This document shows positions 19,463-28,970 of a stretch of DNA of 64,000 nt, one piece after another (the first letter of the stretch is position 1; every line of letters starts with the position of its first letter). Location of the stretch: assembly GCA_963843465.1 (NCBI GenBank), contig CAWJKP010000005.1, forward strand, positions 124,001 to 188,000. The letters are read 5' to 3'. The stretch comes from CAWJKP01 sp963843465. GTDB lineage: Bacteria > Planctomycetota > Planctomycetia > Pirellulales > Thermoguttaceae. A program made the position numbers and the translations under genes. The notes below the pieces were generated by a model. It was given only the letters and a program-made list of their open reading frames with translations. It was not told the DNA's origin and did not search any database.

Positions 19463-22400
19463 ATGGCCGAGCGAGATGCCGAAGAGGGAACGACGGATCG
19501 CCAATCCCAGGAACAAGCCGTGCGCTGCGGCGGATCCTCGAACAGTACGTATCGGAGTTGGAGGCCATCCGCGATTCAGGCGCCGGCGTATCCGAAACGT
19601 CCTACTATCCCGCCTTATCAAACCTCTTCAACGCGGTGGGCAAGACTCTCAAGCCCAAGGTCCGCTGCGTGATGAACCTGAAGAATCTTGGGGCCGGAAT
19701 GCCCGACGGCGGATTGTTCACCGCCGACCAATTCCAACGCCAAGCCGAAGGCAAGCCCAAGGCGGGCCAACTGCCGGCGCGGGGGGCCATCGAAGCCAAG
19801 GGGACCAGGCCCGGCGTGCAGGCGATTGCCGCCTCCGAACAGGTCAAGCAGTACCTCGGAACCTATGGCATCGTGCTGGTCTCCAACCTGCGCGAGTTTC
19901 TGATCGTCCAGCGCGGCCCGGCTGGTGAGCCGGTGGAGCGGGAATCCTATGCCTTGGCCGACAGTGAATCGGATTTCTGGCAACACAAGGTCCCTCGTCG
20001 GCGCGAGACGGCCAGGCTTCACGGCCAGCAGTTCATTGAGTTTATCAAGCGATGCTGTCTTCACGCCGCACCTTTGACCAATCCAAAAGACGTGGCGTGG
20101 TTCCTGGCGTCCTACGCCCGCGACGCGTTGGTCCGCGTCGAGCGGAAGAAGGAATTGCCTGCCCTGCAAAGCGTCCGCTCCGGCTTGGAAGAGGCCCTGG
20201 GCATGAAGTTCAGCGGCGAAAAGGGGGAGCATTTCTTCCGCTCCACCTTAGTGCAAACCCTCTTTTACGGCGTCTTCTCGGGCTGGGTCCGCTGGCACAA
20301 GGACAACCCCGGCCCGGAGGCGAGGTTTGACTGGCGGACCACCGAATGGACCCTGCACGTCCCCTTCATCCGCACCTTGTATGAGGAAGTGGCCAAGGCA
20401 AGCCGGCTGGGGCCGCTGGGCCTGGTGGAAGTGCTGGACTGGGCCGGCGGCGTGTTGAACCGCGTGGATCGGGGCCAGTTCTTCGGCCGCTTCGAGGACC
20501 AACACGCGGTCCAATACTTCTACGAACCTTTCCTGGAAGCCTACGACCCCGAGCTGCGCAAAGCATTGGGCGTCTGGTACACGCCGCCGGAAATCGTCAA
20601 GTACCAGGTGGCCCGCGTGGATCGGGTGTTGCGCGAAGAGTTGGACCTTCCCGACGGCCTGGCCGACCCCAACGTGATCGTGCTGGACCCCTGTTGCGGG
20701 ACGGGCGCCTATCTGGTGGAAGTGCTCCGCAACATCGCGGCCACGCTGCGCGACAAAGGCGGCGACGCCCTGGTGGCGAGCGACCTGAAACAAGCGGCGA
20801 TGGAGCGGATATTCGGCTTTGAGATCATGCCAGCGCCTTATGTGGTGTCGCACCTGCAATTGGGACTGATGCTGCAGGCCGAGGGCGCCCCGCTATCCCA
20901 AAAGACCGCCGAGCGAGTTGGCGTCTATCTCACCAATTCACTGACGGGCTGGGACACATCCGCGGAGCCGAAACAACGGATTTTGGCGTTTGCCGAACTG
21001 GAGGAGGAGCGCGATGCGGCAACCCGTGTTAAGCAGCAAAAGAAGATTCTTGTTGTGCTCGGCAATCCACCGTACAACAGTAAGCCGAAGAAAGGCAAAG
21101 TCGATATCCTCTACTCCGCCGCGGAGGCGGCGAGTCCCAGCGTGAACACAGCGGTCTATAAGGTGGGACTCAACAAATCGGCCCGCACGGGCGGTTGGGG
21201 CATCAAGAAGTTCAATCTCGACGATCTGTATGTCCGTTTCTTCCGCCTGGCCGAGCGTCGCATTGCTGAAATGAGCGGCAAGGGCGTGGTTTCGTTTATC
21301 TCGAATCACTCTTGGATTTACGAGCCCTCCTTTGTCGTGTTGCGGAAGCATCTCTTGGACTCATTCGATAGGTTTTGGGTAGAGGGGCTGCATGGCAACC
21401 GCAAGATTTCGGAGTATGCACCCGATGGTAAGACAAGCGAAACCATCTTCGCGATCAGCGGTTTTTCCGTTGGCATCCAACAAGGGGTGGCGACGTTGCT
21501 CTGGGTAAAGACCGGCAAGCGGCGTAAGACGCGGGCAAAGGTGCGATTTCGCAATGATCTTGACGCCGCGAAGGCCGAAGACCGACGGCAACAACTGTTA
21601 GGCAGCCTCACACTCAAGAAGTTCGACGCGGCGTATACGCTGGCCGCGCCGTGCCCGGAAAACCGTTATTCGTTCCGCCCCGAGGACGTCGCGGGGGATT
21701 ACACCGCATGGCCGAAGATCGTGGACCTTTGTGACGTTGCGCCGTTCAACGGGCTGATGGAGAAGCGCGGCGGGGCCCTGATCGACGTTGACCGTGATGC
21801 CCTGGAATCGCGGATGCGGGACTACTTCGACGCTGGCCTTTCTTGGGAACAGTACCAGGCCCGGCAGACCGCCCTTACCGCAGACGCGGCGCGCTGCAAC
21901 GCCAAGGAGACGCGTGCTAAGGCGGTCGCAACCGAGTCTTTTGATGCCGACCGCCTGCGCCGCTTTGCGCTGCGGCCCTTTGAAACGCGATGGTGCTACT
22001 ACACGGCTGTTCGCCCTATCTGGAATGAGCCACGTCCGACGCTTTGGCGACAATGCTTCAAGGGCAACAGCTTTCTCATAACCCGGCCGGGCGCCGTGGC
22101 TGATCCAGAGGGCGTTCCTTTCAGTTTCACTCGCTGCCTTGGGGACAACGATTACCAGCGGGGCCACGCTTACTACTTCCCGTTGCGGATTAATCCGGGG
22201 GCTTGCAATTCCGCAGAAGGCAACGGCCTTTTTGATTCCGGCAAGCTAAATGCAAATCTCTCCAAGACAGCTCTCGCCTATCTCGCCACACTGACGATCA
22301 AAGACCCCGACGGCGACGCAAAGGCAGCGGGCATGATCTGGATGCACGCTCTTGCAATCGGCTACAGCCCGGCCTATCTGGCCGAAAACGCCGACGGTAT

Positions 22401-23043
22401 CCGTCGCGATTGGCCCCGCATCCCGCTGCCCGCAGACCGGAAAACCCTGGATAGGTCGGCGGCGCTCGGCGCACAGGTCGCGGCGCTGCTGGACACCGAG
22501 GCCGAGGTGCCTGGCGTGACGAGCGGGAAGATTGGCCCGCTGTTCAAGACCGTCGCCGTCGTCAGCAAGATCGGCGGCGGCCAACTTGACGCGACGGGTG
22601 GCGACCTGGCGATAACGGCCGGTTGGGGGCACAAGGGCAAAGAAGGCGTGACGATGCCGGCCAAGGGCAAGCTGGCGGAGCGGGCGTATGGCAGCGCCGA
22701 AGCCAATGCCCTCGACGCCCAAGCAACGGCGCGGGCCATGTCGACCAAACTCGTGCGGAAACTGCTGGGCGACAGGACGCTTGACGTGTACTTGAATGGG
22801 GCAGCCTACTGGCGCAATGTCCCGCTGGGCGTATGGGACTATTACCTCGGCGGGTATCAGGTCCTGAAGAAATGGCTGAGCTACCGCGAAACTGAAATTC
22901 TCGGCCGGGCACTGAAGCTGGAAGAGGCCCGCGAAGCGACAAACATCGCGCGGCGCATCGCGGCGATTATCTTGCTGCAACCGCTGTTGGATGAGAACTA
23001 CCGAAGCGTGAAGGCGGCGGCATTCGCTTGGCCACAAGTCTGA
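19463..23043 (+). CDS. Type IIG/ISP-like restriction-methylase fusion (frameshift near 19523)
   Basis: A large adenine-specific DNA methyltransferase with a nuclease-like N-terminus. The likely start is ATG 19463 (MAERDAEEGTTDRQSQEQAV). A one-base loss near 19523 moves to the main frame at LRRILEQYVSELEA, giving about 1193 residues. The N-terminal part has a PD-(D/E)xK-like pattern, PDGGLF followed by AIEAKGT. Motif I is DPCCGTGAYLVEVLRN and motif IV is GNPPYNSKPKK. The C-terminal about 450 residues would be the DNA-recognition part seen in ISP-type enzymes. No helicase domain and no partner genes are nearby. The codon use is less extreme in GC in 21000-21600, which suggests transfer. Confidence 0.8.
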
Positions 23044-23129
23044 CGCCATGCAAACGCATCTCGCCGAATTGAAACTCCCGTGTACAATGGGAGGGATATA
23101 ACGAGAGAACCAAGCCTGACAGAAGCCCC

Positions 23130-23357
23130 ATGACGAGCCCCAATTTCGATCCTTATCGCGAAGCCCTGGTCATCGAGACCGATACCCTCTGGCCGGACGG
23201 CCTGGATGCCAACCTCAGCCCGGACCAACGACGGCGGGTCGCCGAGCGGCTCCACGCTGATCCCCGGCAAGCGGCCCGCCTGGAGTATGTGCGGCTGCAC
23301 ACGGGCTTCTGCCGCAAGATAACCGTCACCGCCGAAGACCTCCAGCGATTGAAATGA
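23130..23357 (+). CDS. Small conserved-type hypothetical protein upstream of aroB
   Basis: A 75-residue acidic/basic protein starting MTSPNFDPYREALVIETDTL, with no hydrophobic segment. Its TGA overlaps the aroB ATG by four bases (ATGA), so it is translationally coupled to aroB. The one Cys (FCRKI) does not form a metal motif. Similar short proteins occur beside core genes in Planctomycetes from memory, with no assigned role. Confidence 0.6.
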   Translation: MTSPNFDPYREALVIETDTLWPDGLDANLSPDQRRRVAERLHADPRQAARLEYVRLHTGFCRKITVTAEDLQRLK

Positions 23358-24436
23358 GCCACCAAGTCGTCCGCGTGAGCCTCGGGCCGCGAAGCTATGA
23401 CATCCAGATCGACGCCGGCAACCTCGCCGCGGCGGGCCGCTTCGTCACGGACCGTGCCCCAGCCGACCATGCGGTGCTGATTACCGACGAGCACGTGGAG
23501 AAACCGCACGCCACGGCGGTTGCCGAGAGCCTGGCCGAGTCGCTCTCGCGGATCGACCTGCTGGTGATCGAGCCCGGCGAGCCGGCCAAGTCGATCGAGA
23601 CGGCTGCGGCCCTCTGGGAGCGGCTCTTGCAGCTTGGCACCGACCGCCGGAGCGTGGTCGTGGCCGTCGGCGGCGGCGTGGTCGGCGATCTGGCCGGTTT
23701 CGTGGCCGCCACCTTCGCCCGGGGGCTCCGCTTTGTCCAGGTCCCCACGACGCTCTTGGCCCAGGTCGATAGTTCCGTGGGTGGGAAAGTGGGCATCAAC
23801 CTGCCCGAGGCCAAGAACATGGTCGGCGCGTTCCTCCAGCCGCTAGGCGTGCTGGTCGACACGGCGACCCTGGAGACCCTGGCCCGGCGCGAATACCTCG
23901 CCGGACTGGGCGAGGTGGTCAAGTACGGCGTGATCCTGGATGCGGAGTTGTTCGATTATCTCGAATCGCACGTCGCCGAGCTGTTGGCCCGCAACCACGA
24001 GGCGCTCGGCCACGTGATCGCCCGCTGCTGCCGCCTCAAAGGCGACGTGGTCCAGCAGGACGAGCGGGAGGAGAGCGGGCTGCGGGCGGTGCTCAACTAC
24101 GGCCACACCTTCGCCCACGCCTTCGAGGCCCTGACCGGCTACGGCACCCTGTTGCACGGCGAGGCGGTGGCGATGGGCATGATCCGCGCGTCGCGGCTGG
24201 CCGAGCGGCTGGGCCGCGTCGACGCCCGCTTCACGGCCCGCCAATGCGAGTTGCTTTCCGCCCTGGGCCTGCCTATCGAGCCTCCGCCGTTGGAGCCCGA
24301 CCAGGTTCTGCGGGTGATGGCGCACGACAAGAAGGTCGAGCACGGCCGCCTGCGGTTCGTGCTCCCCACCCGCATGGGCCACTGCGAGCTGGTCGAAGCC
24401 GTCAACCCCGACGATGTTCGCGGGGCGCTCGGTTGA
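23354..24436 (+). CDS. aroB: 3-dehydroquinate synthase
   Basis: Second step of the shikimate pathway: converts DAHP to 3-dehydroquinate using NAD+ and a divalent metal. A 360-residue protein of standard length. The NAD-binding GGGVVGDLAGFVAATFARG lies at about residues 105-123. TTLLAQVDSSVGGKVGINLP holds the substrate and metal region, and NYGHTFAHAFE holds the metal His residues. The ATG overlaps the preceding small gene. No other shikimate gene is in the window. Confidence 0.96.
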   Translation: MSHQVVRVSLGPRSYDIQIDAGNLAAAGRFVTDRAPADHAVLITDEHVEKPHATAVAESLAESLSRIDLLVIEPGEPAKSIETAAALWERLLQLGTDRRSVVVAVGGGVVGDLAGFVAATFARGLRFVQVPTTLLAQVDSSVGGKVGINLPEAKNMVGAFLQPLGVLVDTATLETLARREYLAGLGEVVKYGVILDAELFDYLESHVAELLARNHEALGHVIARCCRLKGDVVQQDEREESGLRAVLNYGHTFAHAFEALTGYGTLLHGEAVAMGMIRASRLAERLGRVDARFTARQCELLSALGLPIEPPPLEPDQVLRVMAHDKKVEHGRLRFVLPTRMGHCELVEAVNPDDVRGALG

Positions 24437-24457
24437 GTTCCGTGGGGTTGGTGCAAA

Positions 24458-26176
24458 TTAGACGCTCGCGACGGCCGCGGTCGGCGGATGGAACAGCCGA
24501 TAGGTCTTCATGCCGCCGCCGACGTTGGCGGCCTGGAATCCCGCCTGCCGCAGGATGCGGGTTGCCAGATAGCCCCGCTGCCCTACCTGGCAGTAGACGG
24601 CGATCGGCCGATCGCGGGGCAACTCCTCCAGACGCTGCCGCAGCTCGTCCAAGGGAATGTTGACCGCGCCGGGCATCGGTCCGCTGGCAAACTCGGCGGG
24701 CGTGCGAACATCCAACACCAACGGCCCCGGGCTCGAGGGGAGTTGCTTCGCATCCGCGGTCACCGCTTCAACGTCGACCTGCGGATGGTCGCCCCGCAGC
24801 AGTCCCGCAGCGACGAAGCCGGCCATGTTCACCGGGTCCTTGGCCGAGCCGTATTGCGGCGAGTAGGCCAGCTCCATCTCTTCGAGGTCGAAGACGGTCA
24901 TGCCGGCTTGGATGGCCACCGCCAGGATGTCGATGCGTTTGTCCACGCCCGCCCCGCCCACCGCCTGGGCGCCCAGCACGCGGCCCGACTGGGGATCGAA
25001 TAACAACTTCAACACCATCCCCTCGGCGCCGGGATAGTAGCCGGCGTGATGGACCGGGTGGACGTAGACCTTGCGATACGCCCGGCCCGCTCGGCGCAGC
25101 GCCTTCTCCGACGCTCCGCTGATCGCGGCCGTACACTGGAAGACCCGCACGATGGCCGTGCCTTGGGTTCCGCGGTAACGCACCGGCCGGCCGAAGACGT
25201 GGTCGGCGGCCAGGCGTCCCTGGCGGTTGGCGGGCCCGGCCAGCGGCACGTGGACCGGCAGGCCGGTCACAAAATCCGTGACTTCGATGGCGTCGCCCAC
25301 GGCGTAGATGTCCGGGTCGCTGGTCTGGAGCTGTTCGTTGACGCGGATCCGGCCGCCCGGCCCCGTCTCCAATCCGGCCTCGACCGCCAGCCGGCTCTCC
25401 GGCCGCACGCCGACGCCCACTAGCACCAAAGGGGCCGCCAACCGCCGGCCGGATTGCAGTCGCACGCTCAGTGGGGGACTGTCCCAATTTTCGTCCGACG
25501 AAAATGGGACTGTCCCCTTCCCCGATTCGATGGCCTCGGCCGTCTGGCCCAGCAGGAGCTCGACGCCGTGCTCGCGCAACTCTTGGACGATGGGCGTGGT
25601 CATTTCCGCGTCCAGCGGGGCCAGGACCTGGCCGTTCCTCTCGACGATGGTGGTGACGACGCCGCGCCGGACGAGGTTCTCCGCCAGTTCCAGCCCGATG
25701 AAGCCGCCCCCAAGGATGACGGCCCGCCGTATGCCCCGGTCCAGGACTTCTTTGATGCGGTCGCTGTCGTGCAGGTTCCGCAGGGTGAAGACCCCGGGCA
25801 GGTCAGCGCCCGGCAGGTCCGGCAAGAGCGGCGCGGCCCCCGGCGCCAGGATAAGCTTCTCGTAGCCCTCTTCGTACTCCCGTCCACTGGCCAGGTCACG
25901 CGCCCGGACCACCTTCCTCGCCCGGTCGATGGACTCGACCGAGGTGCGGGTCCGCACGTCGAGCTTGAAACGGGTCCGCAACTGCTGGGGCGTGACGATC
26001 AGCAGCTTCTGGCGGTCGGCGATCTCGCCTCCCAGATAGTAGGGCATGCCGCAGTTGGCGAACGACACCTCCGGCCCGCGCTCGAAAAGGACGATCTCGG
26101 CGTCTTCCGCCAGCCGGCGGGCCCTCGCCGCCGCCGACGCCCCGCCCGCCACTCCACCGACGATGACCAGCTTCAT
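24458..26176 (-). CDS. CoA-disulfide reductase-like flavoprotein with rhodanese domain
   Basis: A 572-residue FAD/NAD(P) oxidoreductase of the CoADR-rhodanese type, which reduces CoA disulfide, CoA persulfide or polysulfide. FAD motif VGGVAGGASAAARARR at residues 6-21. The redox Cys42 is in FANCGMPYYLGG. NAD motif GGGFIGLELAENL lies near residue 155. The C-terminal rhodanese domain (from about 470) has catalytic Cys529 in VYCQVGQRG. Residues 220-234 are encoded by an in-frame palindrome (25474-25518). It is the third gene of a minus-strand unit with an ArsR regulator and a membrane rhodanese, which points to reduced-sulfur handling. Confidence 0.88.
   Translation of the reverse strand: MKLVIVGGVAGGASAAARARRLAEDAEIVLFERGPEVSFANCGMPYYLGGEIADRQKLLIVTPQQLRTRFKLDVRTRTSVESIDRARKVVRARDLASGREYEEGYEKLILAPGAAPLLPDLPGADLPGVFTLRNLHDSDRIKEVLDRGIRRAVILGGGFIGLELAENLVRRGVVTTIVERNGQVLAPLDAEMTTPIVQELREHGVELLLGQTAEAIESGKGTVPFSSDENWDSPPLSVRLQSGRRLAAPLVLVGVGVRPESRLAVEAGLETGPGGRIRVNEQLQTSDPDIYAVGDAIEVTDFVTGLPVHVPLAGPANRQGRLAADHVFGRPVRYRGTQGTAIVRVFQCTAAISGASEKALRRAGRAYRKVYVHPVHHAGYYPGAEGMVLKLLFDPQSGRVLGAQAVGGAGVDKRIDILAVAIQAGMTVFDLEEMELAYSPQYGSAKDPVNMAGFVAAGLLRGDHPQVDVEAVTADAKQLPSSPGPLVLDVRTPAEFASGPMPGAVNIPLDELRQRLEELPRDRPIAVYCQVGQRGYLATRILRQAGFQAANVGGGMKTYRLFHPPTAAVASV
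25474..25518. repeat. In-frame GGGGACTGTCCC palindrome inside the CoADR gene
   Basis: Arms 25474-25495 and 25498-25518 read GGGGACTGTCCCAATTTTCG and its complement. The 45 bases add 15 codons between NAD-domain strands. A related non-coding copy with GGGGACAGTCCCC lies at 39246-39333. Confidence 0.85.
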
Positions 26177-26238
26177 GATCCGGAGATCCTTTCTTCAAGT
26201 TGCGTGGAGACCGCTTCATTTGCTTCCGTTGCAGAAAC

Positions 26239-26329
26239 GTAGGGTGGGACCAGGCCGCCGTGGCGGCCGCCGGCCCACCAGCAGCATCGGTGGGCCGGCG
26301 CTCGCTATCGCGAGCTTGTCCCACCCTAC
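26239..26329. repeat. GTAGGGTGGGAC palindromic element, copy 3
   Basis: 91 bases with the family's inverted ends and the internal GCCGGCCCACCA/TGGTGGGCCGGC arms. It lies between the CoADR gene and the rhodanese gene, that is, inside the putative operon. Confidence 0.9.
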
Positions 26330-26342
26330 ACCCTCTACGCTG

Positions 26343-26900
26343 TCAACCGGTCCTGCACGCCGTGCCCGGCCCGCTGACGCGGTTCCAGGGCATGCGGGCC
26401 AAGAGCATTCCCATGCCGCAGGTGTCGGTGACGCCCGCCAGTATCAGGCCCGCGCCTACCAACGCCGAAAGACCGACAAACGCCGGGTGGAACCAGCTCA
26501 GGGCGGCCCCCAAGACGACCAGCGATCCGGCCGCGATGCGAACCTGCCGCTCCAAGGAAACCGCTTTCTTGCCCCGCACCACGGGCAAACCGGCCTCGGC
26601 CCAGGCGCTCGTGCCGCCCTCGACGCTCACCACGTTGGCACAACCGGCCGCGGTCAATTTTTCGCACGCCTGCTTGGCACGACCGCCCGAGCGGCAGATG
26701 AAGTACAGCGGCGAGCCGGCCGCACCCTGCCGGGCCTGGACGACGGCGGCCGGTTCCAACGAGTCCAGCGGCAGGTTGCGAGCGAAATCGGCGTGGATCT
26801 CGCGAAACTCCACGGGCGTCCGCACGTCGATCAGTTCCGGCGTCTCGCCGCGGCAGCAAAGGGCGTGCAACTCTCGGGGAGAGATTGTGGAAATATCCAT
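26343..26900 (-). CDS. Membrane-anchored rhodanese
   Basis: A 185-residue sulfurtransferase. Residues 5-110 form a rhodanese domain with LIDVRTPVEFREIHADFARN and the catalytic Cys69 in YFICRSGGRA. The C-terminal part (about 125-170) holds two hydrophobic helices, the DUF2892-like layout of inner-membrane rhodaneses. The ATG at 26898-26900 has AAGGAG 7 bases upstream. It lies between the ArsR regulator and the CoADR-rhodanese gene on the same strand. Expected to carry sulfane sulfur at the membrane. Confidence 0.85.
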   Translation of the reverse strand: MDISTISPRELHALCCRGETPELIDVRTPVEFREIHADFARNLPLDSLEPAAVVQARQGAAGSPLYFICRSGGRAKQACEKLTAAGCANVVSVEGGTSAWAEAGLPVVRGKKAVSLERQVRIAAGSLVVLGAALSWFHPAFVGLSALVGAGLILAGVTDTCGMGMLLARMPWNRVSGPGTACRTG

Positions 26901-26918
26901 GAGCAAACTCCTTCAGTT

Positions 26919-27032
26919 CCCTCTCCCTCCGGGAGAGGGTAGGGTGAGGGGAATTGGCGAGAAACATGTTCTTCCGTTTTCCGCGTCGAGCGCAATTTCC
27001 CCTCACCCCGACCATCTCCCGGAGGGGATGGG
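26919..27032. repeat. CCCTCTCCCTCCGGGAGAGGG element
   Basis: An outer inverted repeat: left arm from 26919 (TCCCTCTCCCTCCGGGAGAG and GGTGAGGGGAA), right arm to 27032 (TTCCCCTCACCCCGACC, CTCCCGGAGGGGAT). It lies between the arsR-type and rhodanese genes. A single related copy is at about 39762-39803. Confidence 0.75.
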
Positions 27033-27041
27033 GAGCTGCGC

Positions 27042-27362
27042 TCAGTGTCCGAATCGTTTGCGGATGCAGGCCAAGAAGTCCTTCAGGCAGGGCTCGCAAA
27101 CCCGGTAGTAGATCTTTCGGCCCTCCCGCTCTTGGCTCAGCAGTCCGCAGTGCTGCATCAACCGCAGGTGTCCCGAGGCGACGTGGCTGGCAATACCACA
27201 CACCTCGGCCAGCTCTCCGACCGTGTAACGGTCCTCCAGCAGCATCTCCACAATCCGCAGACGATGGGGATGAGCCAGCGTCCGCAAGCACTCGGCCGCC
27301 TTTTCCAAAGCGCCCAGATTCACAGGATCGGTCCTGTCGTCAGCAAGCAGTTTGGCGTTCAT
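27042..27362 (-). CDS. ArsR-family transcriptional repressor
   Basis: A 106-residue winged-helix repressor. LRTLAHPHRLRIVEMLLEDR and LAEVCGIASHVASGHLRLM form the helix-turn-helix, and YRVCEPCLKDFLAC is a C-terminal cluster of Cys89, Cys92 and Cys99. Cys25, Cys55 and Cys72 are also present. These could hold metal or sense persulfide; the following rhodanese genes make a sulfur signal more likely. The ATG at 27360-27362 has AGGAG upstream. A perfect inverted repeat just upstream is a candidate operator. Confidence 0.88.
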   Translation of the reverse strand: MNAKLLADDRTDPVNLGALEKAAECLRTLAHPHRLRIVEMLLEDRYTVGELAEVCGIASHVASGHLRLMQHCGLLSQEREGRKIYYRVCEPCLKDFLACIRKRFGH

Positions 27363-27389
27363 CGCACGGTCTCCTGTCAACACTACATT

Positions 27390-27409
27390 ATATCTCGACA
27401 TTTAGATAT
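27390..27409. promoter_or_regulatory. Candidate ArsR operator
   Basis: ATATCT and AGATAT are perfect inverted half-sites separated by 8 bases, 28 bases upstream of the arsR-type start. The AT content is high against the GC-rich surroundings, as expected for a promoter-operator. Autorepression of the arsR-rhodanese-CoADR unit is inferred. Confidence 0.55.
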
Positions 27410-27448
27410 GTCAAGTTGAGCAAAAATGGTTATCTACTTGACTCAAGT

Positions 27449-27670
27449 TCGTCGCGTAGCGACGTTATGATGGTAGCCGTGGGTTTCAACCCACGGATCG
27501 GATCCCATGATGTTGCCCCCCGTCGCGTAGCGACGGTTGAAAACAAGCGCCGTGCCGTCAGGCAACCCGCCCATTTCAATCGTCGCTACGCGACGAACGG
27601 AAGGTGTGGGGCCATACGTTCCGTGGGTTAAAACCCACGGCTACCGTCGCATCGTCGCTAGGCGACGCGG
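27449..27670. repeat. Nested GTCGCGTAGCGAC / GTAGCCGTGGGTTTC palindromes
   Basis: Outer arms GTAGCCGTGGGTTTCAACCC (27473 on) and its complement (27621-27644) enclose an inner pair CGTCGCGTAGCGACGGTTGA (27521 on) and its complement (to about 27595). Further GTCGC/GCGAC palindromes flank both sides. The region 27410-27757 contains no gene. Confidence 0.8.
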
Positions 27671-27757
27671 ACGTACTGGTCACCTGAGCCAACTGGATAA
27701 CCTTTTGAGCGGATGCCTCGGGCCGGGCACCGAAATCCGTACTTCTCAGCGGTTGGT

Positions 27758-27817
27758 TGTAGCACGGGCATCTTGCCCGCGCTTTCCGCATCACGCGGGC
27801 GACGTGCCCGTGCTACA
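27758..27817. repeat. GTAGCACGGGCATCTTGCCC palindrome supplying a stop codon
   Basis: Inverted arms at 27758-27781 and about 27791-27817. On the minus strand the arm provides the TAG (27813-27815) that ends the bd-like membrane subunit gene, so the element seems to have landed at the gene's 3' end. Confidence 0.8.
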
Positions 27818-28970
27818 TTTGCGAGGAAACCGCTTCCTGCTCCGCTGGCAGATTCCGCACTTGCTGGATCATCCAGGCGACCAGGCCCAGGCCCAACAGG
27901 AAGACGATCAAGAAGATCACCAGCGGCGACCACTGAACGTCTGTCGGTTGCCGCACGATGTCGTAGTAGGGCCTGATTTCCAGGTGCTGCACCACCTGCC
28001 GGCTCGCCGCGTTGATTCCCAGTACGCCGAACTGGGCCAGTCCCACCAGCGATGCAAAGCCGCGGCTGATATCGCCTTGCCGCCGCCGGGCAGCCAGCAG
28101 CAACAGCCAGGGCAGCGCGGGAGCGGCGGCCGTCGCGGCCGTCAGCAGCGCCCAAGGGCTGAAAAACATCGCTTGCTTCGTTGCGGCCGGCCAGGCGCCG
28201 AAGCTATACCACGCTCCGGCGATGGCGAACCAGACCGCGCCCAGCGTGTAGAGCTTCCAAGAGAACTCCTTGGCCCATTGGCGGTAAGCGTCGCTCTCGC
28301 GGCGGGCAAACCAGGCCGAGTCGAAGGCGGCCCAGACGCCCGTCGTCGTCAGCGCCAGTCCGAACATCAACAGCCAGCGGGGCCAGAGCCGCGGGTCGGC
28401 CGTGTTCAAGGCCGTGCCCAGGGCGGCCCCGTGGAAACTGTGCGTTTGCCAGAGCTTCGGCCATGCCTCGATGTTTTCCATCAGGCTCATGGCATTGGCG
28501 AAGATGAAGCCGATGGAAACGAAGAGGATTGCGGCGATCCAACCGGCCGCCCGCTTCCATCGCGGCATCGGCTTGCCGGCCTCGGCCAGCCCGAAGGCGT
28601 AGACGTAGACGCCGTAGTAGGCGGGCAGCAAGAGCACGATCACGGCAAGCCAAGACCGTGCCATGAGCACCGTGGCCGGGTAGAAGATGCGGGAGAAGCC
28701 GACCTGGACGAACAACAGCGGCACGATGCCCAGATTGACGCCCATCGCGATGATGACCGGCATCTGGGCCATCAGCCGCGAGGAGAACCGCCGGCCGTGC
28801 TGGTGGCCGAACGCTGTCAGCCACATCGCCACGACGATCCCGGCGTACCAGAGATTCATCGGCACGGCGTGCAGCGAGAACCCCAGCCACTTGAACAGCT
28901 CAATGAACCAGACCGGGGCCGGCAGGCCGACCGCCGTCGTGGTGTCGATCAGCGTATGGGGATCGATCAC
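27813..28970 (-). CDS. Second membrane subunit of a bd-oxidase-like complex
   Basis: A 385-residue, mostly hydrophobic protein with about nine helices. The early helices (FSLHAVPMNLWYAGIVVAMW, VNLGIVPLLFVQVGFSRIF) resemble the CydA fold without its full set of heme ligands. It starts GTG at 28970 inside the end of the upstream gene (71-base overlap), preceded by GGAG. The pairing of a CydA-like subunit carrying heme c with a second CydA-like subunit suggests a two-subunit cytochrome of the bd superfamily. Whether it reduces O2 or has another function cannot be told. Its stop lies in a palindromic element. Confidence 0.65.
   Translation of the reverse strand: MIDPHTLIDTTTAVGLPAPVWFIELFKWLGFSLHAVPMNLWYAGIVVAMWLTAFGHQHGRRFSSRLMAQMPVIIAMGVNLGIVPLLFVQVGFSRIFYPATVLMARSWLAVIVLLLPAYYGVYVYAFGLAEAGKPMPRWKRAAGWIAAILFVSIGFIFANAMSLMENIEAWPKLWQTHSFHGAALGTALNTADPRLWPRWLLMFGLALTTTGVWAAFDSAWFARRESDAYRQWAKEFSWKLYTLGAVWFAIAGAWYSFGAWPAATKQAMFFSPWALLTAATAAAPALPWLLLLAARRRQGDISRGFASLVGLAQFGVLGINAASRQVVQHLEIRPYYDIVRQPTDVQWSPLVIFLIVFLLGLGLVAWMIQQVRNLPAEQEAVSSQM

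Noticed and set aside
23070..23106. Promoter-like TTGAAA...TATAAC before the small gene at 23130
   Set aside because: Spacing of 22 bases is too long for a standard promoter; not listed.
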